Positions 8,381 to 18,000 are shown, numbered from the stretch's first letter. The stretch: 64,000 nucleotides of DNA from Bacteroidaceae bacterium (GCA_017461345.1 JAFTYP010000016.1:1-64000), one strand, 5' to 3'. Made by a program: numbers and translations. The notes: generated by a model not told the origin, from the sequence alone.

Positions 8381-11300
8381 ATGAAACTAAAGTACTTCAT
8401 TTTTGCCTTTACGGCGATGTTGTCATGCTTCGCAGTTTCGGTCAATGCGCAAGTCGCAAAGGTCGGGGATACGGAGTACGCAACAATCGATGATGCCATT
8501 GCCAATTGCACCAATGGCGAGACATTGACATTGCTTGCCGATCTCAACTTGAGCTACATCCTCACCATCAACAAGTCTATCACTCTTGACGGTAATGGTA
8601 AGACTATCACTTACACTGGTTCTGACCGTGCTATCGATGTTCCTGCTAATGCAGATGCAAAGGTTAACGTAACCATCGAGAACCTCACTGTAGACTGCAC
8701 TGCAAGCTACTGCCAGCGTGGTATCAACTACAACGATGACGGTGTGCTCAAATTGAACAATGTAACTGTGAAGGGTACGAACGTAACTTACGCTCTCAAC
8801 CTCCCCGGTTCATCTGACAATTGTGAAGTTGCTATCAACAACTCTTCTCTCACCGGTAACATCGCTCTCAACGTATGGGGTGAGAACAGTACTATCAATG
8901 CAGAGAACACTACATTTACCGCTGTTGACAACAACACTGCAGAGGGTTATGCTGCCGTTAAGCTCAATAACGACGGTACAACCTCTGCTGAGGGTTCTGT
9001 TATCACTATCACTGGTGGTAAGATCGATGTAACTGGTTCTGCTTGCACTGATACCGAGGCTACATCTAACGGTACTTCTACTGGTAAGATCAATATCAGC
9101 GACTCTACCGTTGTAAATGGTGTGAATGCTGAAATGGTTGCTGTTATCCGCTATGCAGATGGCAACTCTTACAGCTTCATGACAATTGAGGATGCTATTG
9201 AATTTGCTAAGGCTGGCGAGACAGTAACTCTCATCCGCGACATCACAGCTTCTGGTATCATCACTATCAACAAGGCTATCACTCTCAATGGTAACGGCAA
9301 GACTTTGACTTCTACTGCAACTGGTTCAAATGCTCGCGCTATCAACGTGAGCGGTGCTGAGGCTAATGGTGTAAAGATTCAGAACCTCACTATCAACGCA
9401 AGCGGTGAGCGTGCAATCAACATTATCCAGAACGCTACTAACGTAACTGTCGACAACGTTACTGCTACAGCTGCTAACTACACTGTTAACGTGGCTGCTT
9501 CTGCTCCTAATGCTGTTGTTGCAATCAGCGGTTCTAACCTCACAGGTTTGAACGTTGTCAACGTAGGTGCTCCTGGTTCTGAAATAACCATCAATGGTGG
9601 TACAATCACTTGCAACGACCAGACTGAGGCTGAGAACTACGCTGCTCTTGCATTGAACAAGGATGCTGTGGGCGCTAAGATTGCAACTACAGGTGTTACA
9701 TTCGACATCAAGGGCGACTCCAAGAAGGCTAAGAATGGTGCCGAGGGTGGTGTAATCACTATTGATGGCAAGACCGATGAAGTTGTCGTTAATGTAGCTT
9801 ACATCTACAATGGCGGTAACTACTACTATTCCTACCCCTCGCTCGAGGCTGCTATTGATAAGGCTGAGGAAGGTGATACTATCACTCTCATCCGCGACGT
9901 AACAGTTGCTGAGAAGATTACAATTGCTAAGTCTATCACTCTTGACGGTAATGGCAAGACCTTGACTTACACTGGCTACGGCACAAGCGCACGTGCTATC
10001 GATGTTCCTGCAGCTGATGGTGTTAAGCTTGAGGTAACAATCAAGAACCTCACTGTAGACTGCACATCTTCTTACTGCCAGCGTGGTATCAATTACAACG
10101 AGGACGGTAAGCTCACACTCGAGGGTGTAACAGTCAAGGGTGTAAACGTAACATACGCTGTTAACTTGCCCGGTTCGGCCGACAATGCTGAGATTACAAT
10201 CAAGAACTCTGACATTGCTGGTAACATCGCACTCAACGTATGGGGTGAGAACAGCGTTATCAATGCAGAGAACACTGTATTCACAGCTGTTGACAACAAT
10301 ACAGTTGAGGGCTATGCAGCCGTTAAGCTCAACAACGACGGTACGACATCTGCTGAGGGTACAGTTATCAACATCACTGGTGGTAAGATTGACGTAACAG
10401 GTTCTGCTGCCGAGGATACCGAGGCTACATCTAACGCTACTTCTACTGGTAAGATCAATATCAGCGACTCTACCGTTGTAAATGGTATGAATGCTGAAAT
10501 GGTTGCTGTTATCCGCTATGCAGATGGCAACTCTTACAGCTTCATGACAATTGAGGATGCTATCGCCAAGGCTCAGGCTGGCGAGACAGTAACTCTCATC
10601 CGCGACATCACAGCTTCTGGTATCATCACTATCAACAAGGCAATCACACTCGACCTCAACGGCAAGAAGGTAACTTCTACTGCCAAGAAAGCATTCGAGG
10701 TATATGCTAACGCTACTATCAAGAACGGTGCTATCGAGGCAGCACAGCGCTGCGTAGATACTCGTAAGGCAGTTGAGCTTACATTGACCAATGTAACTCT
10801 CATTGCTGATGAGTACACAACATACGGCAATCCTCAGCCTTTGACAATCGGTGGTTCTGATAATGGTACCGAGGTTACAATGGAGAATGTTGAGATTAAC
10901 GCCGGTACAACAGGTTACGGTATCATCACATTCGTTGAGACTAAGCTTACAGCAAAAGAATCTGCTATCAGCGGTTACAGTGTACTCTACGTTAAGCCGG
11001 GTTCAGATAACTCAGAATTCAACTTTGCTAACTCTGACTTGTCAGGTACTATAGGTGATAACGACGTTGAGGGTAACTCATTCTCAACAATTGCCGTACG
11101 TGCAAACAATGTTGCCGTAAATGTTGATGCAGAAAGTACTGTTACAGCTAACGGTGACCACTACTATGCAATCAGTTTCATAGGCACAAGTGAGAACACA
11201 ACAACAGGTTCAAGCGTAACTGTTGCTGGTACCATTACTGGTAACATCTTAGCAGACCTCAACGGTAACACTGTTAAGGTTAAGGCCGAGTATGCCGACG

Positions 11301-12976
11301 AACTTGCTGCTGCAGGCTATGCTACAATAGAGGCAGAGAACGGACTTGTAGCCGCAATTAAGGCTGTTGCCAAGATTGGCGAGACATACTATGCAACTCT
11401 TGCCGAGGCATTCGCTGCTGCACAGGATGGAGAAACTATTACTGTTCTTCAAGACATTGAGGTTAGCGAAACTATTGTTAATACAAAGAAGGTTACTCTC
11501 GACCTCAACGACAAGACCGTGACTGGTACACCTTCCGAGGCTAAGGCTTATGCGGTAATTACCAACTATGGTACATTGACTATCAGTAATGGTTCTGTTA
11601 TCTGCAACCACACACTCGCTGGTTCTACAGGCTATGCTGTGAACACTATCACTAACTGTGGTACACTCACTATCGAAGATGCTACTATCGAGAACCATTC
11701 AACAGCACAGTACCAGATTGGTTATGCTATCGACAACAACTCTACATCTGCCGATGCTGTTGTTAACATCAAGGGTGGTAAGGTTATTGCTTCCGGCTCT
11801 CTCTACTACGACGGTATCCGTCAGTTCTGTAACAGCCAGACTAAGGAGAACAGCGTTGTAGTTAGCGGTGGTGAGGTTTCTACCATCTGGATGCAGAACC
11901 CCAGCGACGGTGCAACCAAGAACACCAAGGACGTTAAGGGCTCTATCGCTATCAGTGGCGGTAAGGTTGGCGTTCTCTCTCTCGAACCCAGTGCAAACTT
12001 CGAGGCTGCTGTAACTGGTGGTCACTTCGGTGAAATCAGCTACTTCCAGACTGCAGAAGGTCGTGACCTTAAGGGCTTCGTTACTGGCGGTACATTCGAC
12101 AAACTGATCGACGAAACACTCCTCGCTATGGGTTATCAGTTGACAGGCGATGCTGCTCCTTACACTGTAGCATACACAGGCGAGGTAACAGTACTCGTAC
12201 TTGTAGATGGTGAAGTTACAGAATTTGTCAATGAAAAAGAAATTACTGTTGGTACTCTGACTTACAAGCGTAGCAACATTAAGAACACTTGGACTCCGTT
12301 CTATGTTCCGTTCGCTGTTCCTGTAAGTGCATTGGCTGACAAGTTTGATGTGGCTTACATCAACGACGTTCGCAGAACAGACAGCGACAATAATGGTGAA
12401 CTTGACAAGTTCTCAATGGAAATTATCCTCATTCATTGCGAAAGCAAAGGTGTAGATGGTTCTTCCAAGACACTCAAGGCCAACTATCCTTACTTCATCC
12501 GCTCTAAGTCTGGTGAGACAGTAACAATGGAGATTACCCTTACAGATGCAACTCTCTATGCTGCCAAGGAAAATGTCTATGACTGCACCACAATGACTGA
12601 GAAGTTCGAAATCAAGGGTAACTATCATCAGATTCTTGCAGAAGAACTTGATTCTAAGAACGACTATGTTGTTGGTGGTGGCGAATGGCATCACCTTGAA
12701 ACCGGCAAGGACTATTCTTTGAATCCTTTCCGTTTCTATATGACAAGAAGTTCTCGCGATGGCAGTGATCCTACGACCATGGCTCCCATGAAGTCAATGA
12801 AGATTGTTGTTTGCGGCGAAGAGGACGAGAACGGTGCAACCATCATCTACGACGTTGTAGAAGACAGTCTGAACAACAATGGCAACGACTACATCTACGA
12901 CCTGCAGGGTCGTCGTGTAAGCGAGCCTAAGAAGGGTGGCATCTACATCAAGAACGGTAAGAAAATTCTCTTTTAA
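8381..12976 (+). CDS. Giant repetitive secreted protein, beta-helix-like modules
   Basis: 1,531 residues. A signal peptide (cleavage near VNA-Q, residue 23) is followed by five modules starting at about residues 24, 250, 471, 705 and 993. Each module opens with a pattern like YATIDDAIAN..GETLTLL and then ITINKSITLDGNGKT. The opening pattern and the runs of short strands rich in Thr, Asn, Val and Ile suggest a parallel beta-helix of the pectate-lyase-like kind. Modules 1-2 and 3-4 form a tandem superrepeat of 455 residues. DNA at 9050-9275 and 10415-10640 is nearly identical (offset 1,365 bp). The C-terminal 250 residues are non-repetitive and end in IYDLQGRRVSEPKKGG and IYIKNGKKILF, the short tail common on exported Prevotella proteins. 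No catalytic motif is seen. An adhesin or surface-layer role is inference. Confidence 0.8.
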   Translation: MKLKYFIFAFTAMLSCFAVSVNAQVAKVGDTEYATIDDAIANCTNGETLTLLADLNLSYILTINKSITLDGNGKTITYTGSDRAIDVPANADAKVNVTIENLTVDCTASYCQRGINYNDDGVLKLNNVTVKGTNVTYALNLPGSSDNCEVAINNSSLTGNIALNVWGENSTINAENTTFTAVDNNTAEGYAAVKLNNDGTTSAEGSVITITGGKIDVTGSACTDTEATSNGTSTGKINISDSTVVNGVNAEMVAVIRYADGNSYSFMTIEDAIEFAKAGETVTLIRDITASGIITINKAITLNGNGKTLTSTATGSNARAINVSGAEANGVKIQNLTINASGERAINIIQNATNVTVDNVTATAANYTVNVAASAPNAVVAISGSNLTGLNVVNVGAPGSEITINGGTITCNDQTEAENYAALALNKDAVGAKIATTGVTFDIKGDSKKAKNGAEGGVITIDGKTDEVVVNVAYIYNGGNYYYSYPSLEAAIDKAEEGDTITLIRDVTVAEKITIAKSITLDGNGKTLTYTGYGTSARAIDVPAADGVKLEVTIKNLTVDCTSSYCQRGINYNEDGKLTLEGVTVKGVNVTYAVNLPGSADNAEITIKNSDIAGNIALNVWGENSVINAENTVFTAVDNNTVEGYAAVKLNNDGTTSAEGTVINITGGKIDVTGSAAEDTEATSNATSTGKINISDSTVVNGMNAEMVAVIRYADGNSYSFMTIEDAIAKAQAGETVTLIRDITASGIITINKAITLDLNGKKVTSTAKKAFEVYANATIKNGAIEAAQRCVDTRKAVELTLTNVTLIADEYTTYGNPQPLTIGGSDNGTEVTMENVEINAGTTGYGIITFVETKLTAKESAISGYSVLYVKPGSDNSEFNFANSDLSGTIGDNDVEGNSFSTIAVRANNVAVNVDAESTVTANGDHYYAISFIGTSENTTTGSSVTVAGTITGNILADLNGNTVKVKAEYADELAAAGYATIEAENGLVAAIKAVAKIGETYYATLAEAFAAAQDGETITVLQDIEVSETIVNTKKVTLDLNDKTVTGTPSEAKAYAVITNYGTLTISNGSVICNHTLAGSTGYAVNTITNCGTLTIEDATIENHSTAQYQIGYAIDNNSTSADAVVNIKGGKVIASGSLYYDGIRQFCNSQTKENSVVVSGGEVSTIWMQNPSDGATKNTKDVKGSIAISGGKVGVLSLEPSANFEAAVTGGHFGEISYFQTAEGRDLKGFVTGGTFDKLIDETLLAMGYQLTGDAAPYTVAYTGEVTVLVLVDGEVTEFVNEKEITVGTLTYKRSNIKNTWTPFYVPFAVPVSALADKFDVAYINDVRRTDSDNNGELDKFSMEIILIHCESKGVDGSSKTLKANYPYFIRSKSGETVTMEITLTDATLYAAKENVYDCTTMTEKFEIKGNYHQILAEELDSKNDYVVGGGEWHHLETGKDYSLNPFRFYMTRSSRDGSDPTTMAPMKSMKIVVCGEEDENGATIIYDVVEDSLNNNGNDYIYDLQGRRVSEPKKGGIYIKNGKKILF
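9050..10640 (+). repeat. Near-identical direct repeats within the giant gene (9050-9275 and 10415-10640)
   Basis: About 225 bp is repeated at an offset of 1,365 bp with only a few differences (GGTACT against GCTACT, GTGAATG against ATGAATG). The flanking parts of the same modules have diverged more. This pattern fits gene conversion or recent unequal crossing-over, and would allow in-frame loss of 455 residues. Confidence 0.75.
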
Positions 12977-13048
12977 TTGGTTAACACTTTAATTCCTCTC
13001 ACGGGCGATAGCAATGTCGTCCGTGAGAAACATAAAAAGTTTAGATTT

Positions 13049-13225
13049 ATGAAAAAAGAATATTTAAGCCCCGAAATGCAAGTTGTAACACTTTCTATGT
13101 GTAATATGCTTGCAGAGTCAGTTCCTGGTAGCGAAGGATCTGGTCCTGCTGATACAAAGGAGTACAACGATGTCAGCAATGACAACACCACCAAAGGTGG
13201 CAGCATCTGGGACAACGAGTGGTAA
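13049..13225 (+). CDS. Small conserved Bacteroidales-type peptide (58 residues)
   Basis: The ATG at 13049 gives MKKEYLSPEMQVVTLSMCNM then LAESVPGSEG and ends GSIWDNEW. The opening MKK-Y-x-P-E-M-x-V-V is a pattern seen on many short Bacteroidales proteins of unknown function, often encoded beside large exported proteins. The low-complexity acidic tail has no signal peptide. The gene lies 72 bp after the giant gene and before the shared terminator, so the two probably form one transcript. An in-frame ATG at 12977 directly after the previous stop would add 24 residues unlike the family and was not used. Function unknown. Confidence 0.65.
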   Translation: MKKEYLSPEMQVVTLSMCNMLAESVPGSEGSGPADTKEYNDVSNDNTTKGGSIWDNEW

Positions 13226-13259
13226 TCTGTCGCAGATAGACAACTGAATCTATAAACGC

Positions 13260-13297
13260 ATGGAGGTGTGCCGAAATGGCACACCTCCATTGTTTTT
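13260..13297 (+). terminator. Perfect hairpin terminator of the giant-gene transcript
   Basis: ATGGAGGTGTGCC (13260-13272) and GGCACACCTCCAT (13278-13290) are perfectly complementary around GAAAT, followed by TGTTTTT. It lies 34 bp after the stop of the 58-residue gene. It also lies about 180 bp from the 3' end of the convergent recombinase gene. Confidence 0.85.
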
Positions 13298-13367
13298 ATG
13301 CACCGTCGCACGGCTGATGTAACAACCCGATTTGTGACGACGGAAAACACCACGCGTCCTTCCTGCC

Positions 13368-13451
13368 AACTTCTCTGCAGAACTTCATCAACTTCTCTGC
13401 AGAAGTCGGGCAAGTTCTCTGCAGAAATCGGCAAAGTTCACTGCAGAAGTT
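13368..13451. repeat. 22-bp tandem array, CTGCAG core
   Basis: Units AACTTCTCTGCAGAACTTC..., AACTTCTCTGCAGAAGTC..., AAGTTCTCTGCAG... and AAGTTCACTGCAG start 22 bp apart. The array lies between convergent genes. Confidence 0.85.
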
Positions 13452-13480
13452 TTCAGCACGGACTGTTGCCGGGTGGCAGA

Positions 13481-14548
13481 CTAAAGGAGCGATTTCAGAA
13501 TTTTGCTGTTTGCTCTGTCGATGGCCATGGTGTCCAGCGAGGCAAGGTAGATGCGTGTGGTGTGCTCGGAGTCGTGTCCCATGCCTTCGCTGATGACGGA
13601 CAGTGGCACGTTTTTGCTTCTGGCGATGCTTGCCCATGCGTGTCGGCTGACGTACATGGTGAGAGGTACGGACAGCCCCAGACGGTTGCCGATGGCCTTC
13701 AGGTTGCGGTTGATGCGATGTGCGGCATAGATGTATTGGCGGCGCGGCTCCACTTCGCCGGCCGGATTGATGATGGGCAGCAGGTAGGGCGATTGGGGGT
13801 TGTCGTAGCGATGGACGATTTCCTGCATACACTTTTCCCACTTGACGAAGAGTTGCTGACCGGTCTTGCGTCGGCGATACGACAGCACGCCTCCGCAGAG
13901 GTCTTTCTTCCGCAGGTAGGCAATATCGACAAACGACATGCCGCGCGTATAGAAGGAGAAGAGAAACACGTCGCGAGCAAATGCAAGTGCGCTCGAGTCC
14001 GACAGGTCCATCTCCCGGATGCGCCTGATGGTCCGTAGCGGAACGGCACGCTTCACCGTCTTGTCCACACCGGTATAGACGTGCCTGAAGGGATGGCGCT
14101 GCACGGTCAGTTCCTTCTCCACAGCGCGGTTGTAAACGGCTCGGAGTATTCGCATGTAGAACGAGGTGCTGTTGGGCTTTACGCCGTTGCTCCTCAGGTA
14201 AGACTCGTAGGCCAGCATCTGGTCGGAATCCACCTCGTCGAACGTCAAGTCTCTGCCTCTGCGAAAGCGTCGGAAACTGCGAAGCGTGGCTGCATACGTC
14301 TCCGGAGTGCGCTCCTTGCCCAAGGCTTTCAGATGTGCAATCACATGCTCCATGAACACAAAAAAATGGTTTGTGGTGTTGTTTGCTGCGTGGTCTGCAG
14401 GCGTGTCGTCTGCTGCACTGCTCCTGTCGGTGTGCCTTGCACTCGTGACGTACTCCTGTAAACGGCGTGTTCCCATTCGGATGCCGCCTTCTTTTCCGCC
14501 GGAAGAGAACGTGGGGCGGAAGTCAATCTTTACTGCTGTCATACACAA
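13481..14548 (-). CDS. Tyrosine recombinase (site-specific integrase)
   Basis: 355 residues. An N-terminal SAM-like core-binding domain (about 60-170, HFFVFMEHVIAHLKALGKER then TPETYAATLRSFRRFRRGR) precedes the catalytic domain. The first Arg lies in FYTRGMSFVDIAYL, the Lys in RRRKTGQQL, the second Arg in YVSRHAWASIA, the His in GMGHDSEHTTRIYL and the nucleophile Tyr in that same stretch. The HxxR motif reads YxxR, a variant I associate with the Bacteroides family of invertases and transposon integrases. About 45 N-terminal residues are low-complexity, so the true start may be further in. Its neighbour is a surface-protein block with inverted repeats, which suggests a DNA invertase for phase variation or a leftover integrase. 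Which of the two is not decidable here. Confidence 0.85.
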   Translation of the reverse strand: MCMTAVKIDFRPTFSSGGKEGGIRMGTRRLQEYVTSARHTDRSSAADDTPADHAANNTTNHFFVFMEHVIAHLKALGKERTPETYAATLRSFRRFRRGRDLTFDEVDSDQMLAYESYLRSNGVKPNSTSFYMRILRAVYNRAVEKELTVQRHPFRHVYTGVDKTVKRAVPLRTIRRIREMDLSDSSALAFARDVFLFSFYTRGMSFVDIAYLRKKDLCGGVLSYRRRKTGQQLFVKWEKCMQEIVHRYDNPQSPYLLPIINPAGEVEPRRQYIYAAHRINRNLKAIGNRLGLSVPLTMYVSRHAWASIARSKNVPLSVISEGMGHDSEHTTRIYLASLDTMAIDRANSKILKSLL

Positions 14549-14847
14549 AACTGTTTTTTAACGTTTTTCATTCTACTTAACATGGTAAATGATATTTGGT
14601 AATCTTCACGTCCTCGCACAGACACCACAACAGAAAGCACACGGCAGAAACACCCGTTGCCACACATCGGCCGACGGCTTTCTGGCGCACCGGTGCCGAT
14701 ACGCCCTCGCGTGCGCGTATATATATAATGGAAAAGGCTCCTCAAGGCACACAAAAAGCCCTGAAGAACTCCACACAAAAAGAAAAAAAGATTACGGCTT
14801 ACCCCTCTAAAACGAAACCGGGAAGGAGCATTTGCGTGTATGTGTCC
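14549..14847. other. Intergenic region upstream of the recombinase
   Basis: About 300 bp with no convincing gene. A 79-codon minus-strand frame lacks any recognisable pattern. It holds a TATATATATA tract near 14718 and A-rich runs near 14780. The recombinase promoter should lie here but I see no clear TAnnTTTG box on the minus strand. Confidence 0.5.
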
Positions 14848-16320
14848 TCACTTTCTGTCCTTCCAGTAGGTAGGCATGAAGAGGAAAAGGACGGTGAAGA
14901 TTTCCAACCTGCCGATGAGCATATAAGCACTCATCAGCCACTTGCCGGCAGACGGAACCACAGCAAACGTGCCGGCAGGACCGGTGATGCCTGTGCCGGG
15001 ACCAACGTTGCTCAGCATGCTGATGCTGCTGCCCAGAGCGGTATCGACGTCTGCTCCAAGCAGAGAGTAGCAGGTCATGGCTATCACCACAAGCAATATG
15101 TATATGAAAATGAAAGACAAAGCCTGGCGCACCTTGTTGTCGGGCACAATCTGCTTTCCTATGCGCACACCCAGAACGGCTCTGGGATGAAGCATGAGAA
15201 CCAGTTCGTTGAAGACACTCTTGGCGCAGATGATGATGCGAATAATCTTTATGCCGCCTGCCGTACTGCCGGCACAAGCACCAATAGCCATGATGACCAC
15301 CGTAGGCATCCAGAATGACGCTCCCCAAGCCACATAGTCGAACTTCTGCGCAGACAAGCCTGTACTCGTGGCAATGGAACTAACATGGAACAGCGCCGTA
15401 CGGAACGTCTCCTCGAAACCCTTAGGCATAAAGGCCTCTGCACTCGCCGGAACAGGAGAAAAGTAAAACAACAACACGAAGCCCACCACTGCCACAGCAA
15501 TGTAGGCAAGGAAGACACGCACCTCCTCGTTCTGGAAGAGCACACGGCTGCGACGAATACTCATGTAGTAATACAACGAGAAGTTAAGGCTGCTGACTAT
15601 CATGAACACAGACGCCACATACTCCAAGTAACTGCTTTGGAAGTAGGCTATGCTTTTCGAATGAGTGCTGAAACCACCCGTGGCAATGGTGCTGAAGGCA
15701 TGACACACGGCATCGTAAAGATTCATCGGGCCCAACCAATAGAAGAAAGCACAAGCACCGGTCAGGACAAGATAGATGAGCAACACACGGCGTGCCGTAG
15801 AGCCAATCTTCGGCCTCAACTTGTCGAGACCCAGACCGGTCACCTCTGCCGAGTAGATGTTGCTGTTCTTCATCTCATAGACAGGAATCAGGGCAAAGGA
15901 AAAGACCACAATTCCCAAACCGCCTATCCACTGCGTAAGGGCACGCCAGAAGAGCAAAGACTTAGGCAGACTCTCGATATCGTTGATGCAGGTGGCACCC
16001 GTCGTGGTGAAACCACTCGTCGTCTCGAAGAAGGCACTCGCCACATCCATGTCTGCCAGACAAAGATAAGGCACCATTCCCACAGCAGAAAACACTATCC
16101 ACGAAAGAGCAACAATAAGGAAATTGTCGGCTCTGTTCATCCTCTTGTTTATCTCCTTGCGGCTCAAATAAATGCAAAACGAACCGACAGCAAACGTGCC
16201 AAGCGCAGTCAGCAGAAAACACAACCAACTGTCCTCGCCGTAGAAGATGGCTACAAGCATGGCAAAGAGCAGAAAAATGCTCTCCATGTTGACAAGTATG
16301 CCGAATATGCCTTTCTTCAT
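14848..16320 (-). CDS. trkH: Trk-type potassium uptake protein TrkH
   Basis: 490 residues with about ten hydrophobic segments. It is the membrane pore subunit of the Trk K+ uptake system. Selectivity-filter-like loops are visible as TTSGFTTTGAT, FSTIATGGFSTH, SSIATSTGLS and LSNVGPGTGITG, the four P-loop repeats of TrkH/KtrB proteins. The length fits the family (about 480-500). No trkA gene is next to it. It lies downstream of nadB on the same strand with 90 bp of heptamer repeat between, so it may be cotranscribed or have its own start. The start MKKGIFGILVNMESIF was chosen because upstream sequence is repeat. Confidence 0.92.
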   Translation of the reverse strand: MKKGIFGILVNMESIFLLFAMLVAIFYGEDSWLCFLLTALGTFAVGSFCIYLSRKEINKRMNRADNFLIVALSWIVFSAVGMVPYLCLADMDVASAFFETTSGFTTTGATCINDIESLPKSLLFWRALTQWIGGLGIVVFSFALIPVYEMKNSNIYSAEVTGLGLDKLRPKIGSTARRVLLIYLVLTGACAFFYWLGPMNLYDAVCHAFSTIATGGFSTHSKSIAYFQSSYLEYVASVFMIVSSLNFSLYYYMSIRRSRVLFQNEEVRVFLAYIAVAVVGFVLLFYFSPVPASAEAFMPKGFEETFRTALFHVSSIATSTGLSAQKFDYVAWGASFWMPTVVIMAIGACAGSTAGGIKIIRIIICAKSVFNELVLMLHPRAVLGVRIGKQIVPDNKVRQALSFIFIYILLVVIAMTCYSLLGADVDTALGSSISMLSNVGPGTGITGPAGTFAVVPSAGKWLMSAYMLIGRLEIFTVLFLFMPTYWKDRK

Positions 16321-16331
16321 TTCAGTTTAAT

Positions 16332-16409
16332 CATTGAACATTGAGCATTGAGCATTGAACATTGACCGTTGTCTGTCGTCCGTTGTCCATTGTCTGTCGT
16401 CCGTTGTCG
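16332..16409. repeat. Heptamer tandem repeat (7-bp units) between nadB and trkH
   Basis: Eleven contiguous 7-bp units: ATTGAAC, ATTGAGC (twice), ATTGAAC, ATTGACC, GTTGTCT, GTCGTCC, GTTGTCC, ATTGTCT, GTCGTCC, GTTGTCG. The array begins at the nadB stop codon and ends near the trkH start. Read on the other strand it is the same family as the repeats in metH and at 58491. Confidence 0.85.
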
Positions 16410-16410
16410 C

Positions 16411-18000
16411 CTAATCCTTGTCCAGGGCATGCTTTGCATAGTCGATGGTGTAGTGCAGGCCACGGCTCTCCTTGCGTTCGAGTGCCTGACGTGTGATGAG
16501 ATAGCCCACGTTTATCATGTTGCGCAGTTCGCAGATGTCTCGTGTAGGCTTGACACGCTTGAAGAGATGTTCTGTCTCCTCGTAAAGGAGGTCGAGACGC
16601 TCCCATGCACGATGCAGACGAAGGTCGCTGCGGACAATGCCTACGTAGGTGCTCATAATCTGATTCACCTCCTTCACGTCCTGTGCAATGAGCACCTTCT
16701 CCTCGTTGGTCAGTGTGCCCTCGTCGTTCCATTCGGGAATACGTTCGTTGAATTCATACTGGTCTATGACCTCCAAGGCATGCTTTGCTGCTGCGTCGGC
16801 ATAGACAACTGCCTCGATGAGCGAGTTGCTTGCCAGACGGTTGCCGCCATGAAGTCCGGTACAGGCACATTCGCCAACGGCATAGAGGCGACGTATGCTG
16901 CTCTGTCCGTCGAGGTCGACCTGAATGCCGCCGCACATGTAGTGTGCACTGGGTGCAACAGGAATGTACTGTTTCGTGATGTCTATTCCGATGGAGAGGC
17001 ACTTGGCGTATATGTTGGGGAAGTGATGTTTGGTCTCCTCCGGGTCTTTGTGTGTGACGTCGAGGCAAACGTGGTCGAGTCCGTGAATCTTCATCTCGCG
17101 GTCTATGGCACGAGCCACGATGTCGCGGGGAGCAAGCGACAGGCGTTCGTCGTACTTCTGCATAAACTCTTCGCCATTAGGCAACTTCAGTATGCCGCCG
17201 TAGCCACGCATTGCTTCGGTGATGAGGTAGGCAGGATGCGACTCCTGAGGATTGTAGAGGACTGTGGGATGGAACTGCACGAACTCCATGTCCTTCACCT
17301 TTCCTTTGGCACGATAGACCATGGCTATGCCGTCGCCCGTGGCAATGTTTGGGTTCGATGTTGTGGCATAGATGGCTCCTGTGCCGCCGGTGGCCATGAG
17401 TGTTATCTTGCTGAGGTAAGTGTCTATCTTGCCCGTATGGGGATTGAGGACGTAGGCACCATAGCAAACGATGTCGGGCGTACGGCGTGTGACACGGATG
17501 CCCAGGTGATGCTGAGTGATGATTTCCACCGCAAAGTGATGTTCCAACACTTCGATGTTGGGATTCTGCCTGACGGCTTCCATCAGCCCACGCTGTATCT
17601 CGGCTCCTGTGTCGTCGGCATGGTGCAGGATGCGGAACTCGGAATGACCGCCTTCTCTGTGAAGGTCGAACTCTCCGTCTTCTTTCTTGTCGAAGTTGAC
17701 GCCCCACTTCACGAGGTCCTTGATGCTTTGCGGAGCATTGCGCACCACTTGTTCTACGGCTGCCGGGTCGCTGATGTAGTCGCCCGCCACCATGGTGTCT
17801 TCGATGTGTTTCTCGAAGTTGTCGACAAGAAAGTTCGTCACTGCAGCGATGCCACCCTGTGCCTTGGCTGTGTTGGCCTCTTCGAGAGACGTCTTGCAGA
17901 TGAGCGTCACCTTGCCCTTGCCGGCATTTGCCACCTTCAGAGCATAACTCATGCCTGCCACTCCGCTGCCTATAATCAGGAAATCACTCTTCTTAATCAT
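16411..18000 (-). CDS. nadB: L-aspartate oxidase
   Basis: 529 residues. It oxidises L-aspartate to iminoaspartate, the first step of NAD synthesis, using FAD. The N-terminal dinucleotide motif is FLIIGSGVAGMSYALKVA (residues about 7-24). AKAQGGIAAV and GHSEFRILHHAD follow, and HYMCGGIQVDLDGQSSIRRL and GLHGGNRLASNSL mark the FAD and substrate sites of the succinate dehydrogenase/NadB family. The length is normal for NadB. A good promoter lies 37-67 bp upstream. The partner nadA is at 29271, not adjacent. The heptamer array begins directly at its stop codon. Confidence 0.95.
   Translation of the reverse strand: MIKKSDFLIIGSGVAGMSYALKVANAGKGKVTLICKTSLEEANTAKAQGGIAAVTNFLVDNFEKHIEDTMVAGDYISDPAAVEQVVRNAPQSIKDLVKWGVNFDKKEDGEFDLHREGGHSEFRILHHADDTGAEIQRGLMEAVRQNPNIEVLEHHFAVEIITQHHLGIRVTRRTPDIVCYGAYVLNPHTGKIDTYLSKITLMATGGTGAIYATTSNPNIATGDGIAMVYRAKGKVKDMEFVQFHPTVLYNPQESHPAYLITEAMRGYGGILKLPNGEEFMQKYDERLSLAPRDIVARAIDREMKIHGLDHVCLDVTHKDPEETKHHFPNIYAKCLSIGIDITKQYIPVAPSAHYMCGGIQVDLDGQSSIRRLYAVGECACTGLHGGNRLASNSLIEAVVYADAAAKHALEVIDQYEFNERIPEWNDEGTLTNEEKVLIAQDVKEVNQIMSTYVGIVRSDLRLHRAWERLDLLYEETEHLFKRVKPTRDICELRNMINVGYLITRQALERKESRGLHYTIDYAKHALDKD

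Larger units (their letters stand above)
13256..13456. repeat. ~200-bp dispersed element, copy 2 (inverted relative to copy 1)
   Basis: Contains the terminator hairpin, a middle part with GCTGATGTAACAACCCG and ACGCGTCCTTCC, and four CTGCAG units. The reverse complement aligns block by block with 216-440. It lies between the rightward surface unit and the recombinase gene. Confidence 0.75.

Noticed and set aside
14539..14778. 79-codon minus-strand frame upstream of the recombinase
   Set aside because: No signal, domain or start context; overlaps the recombinase start region.
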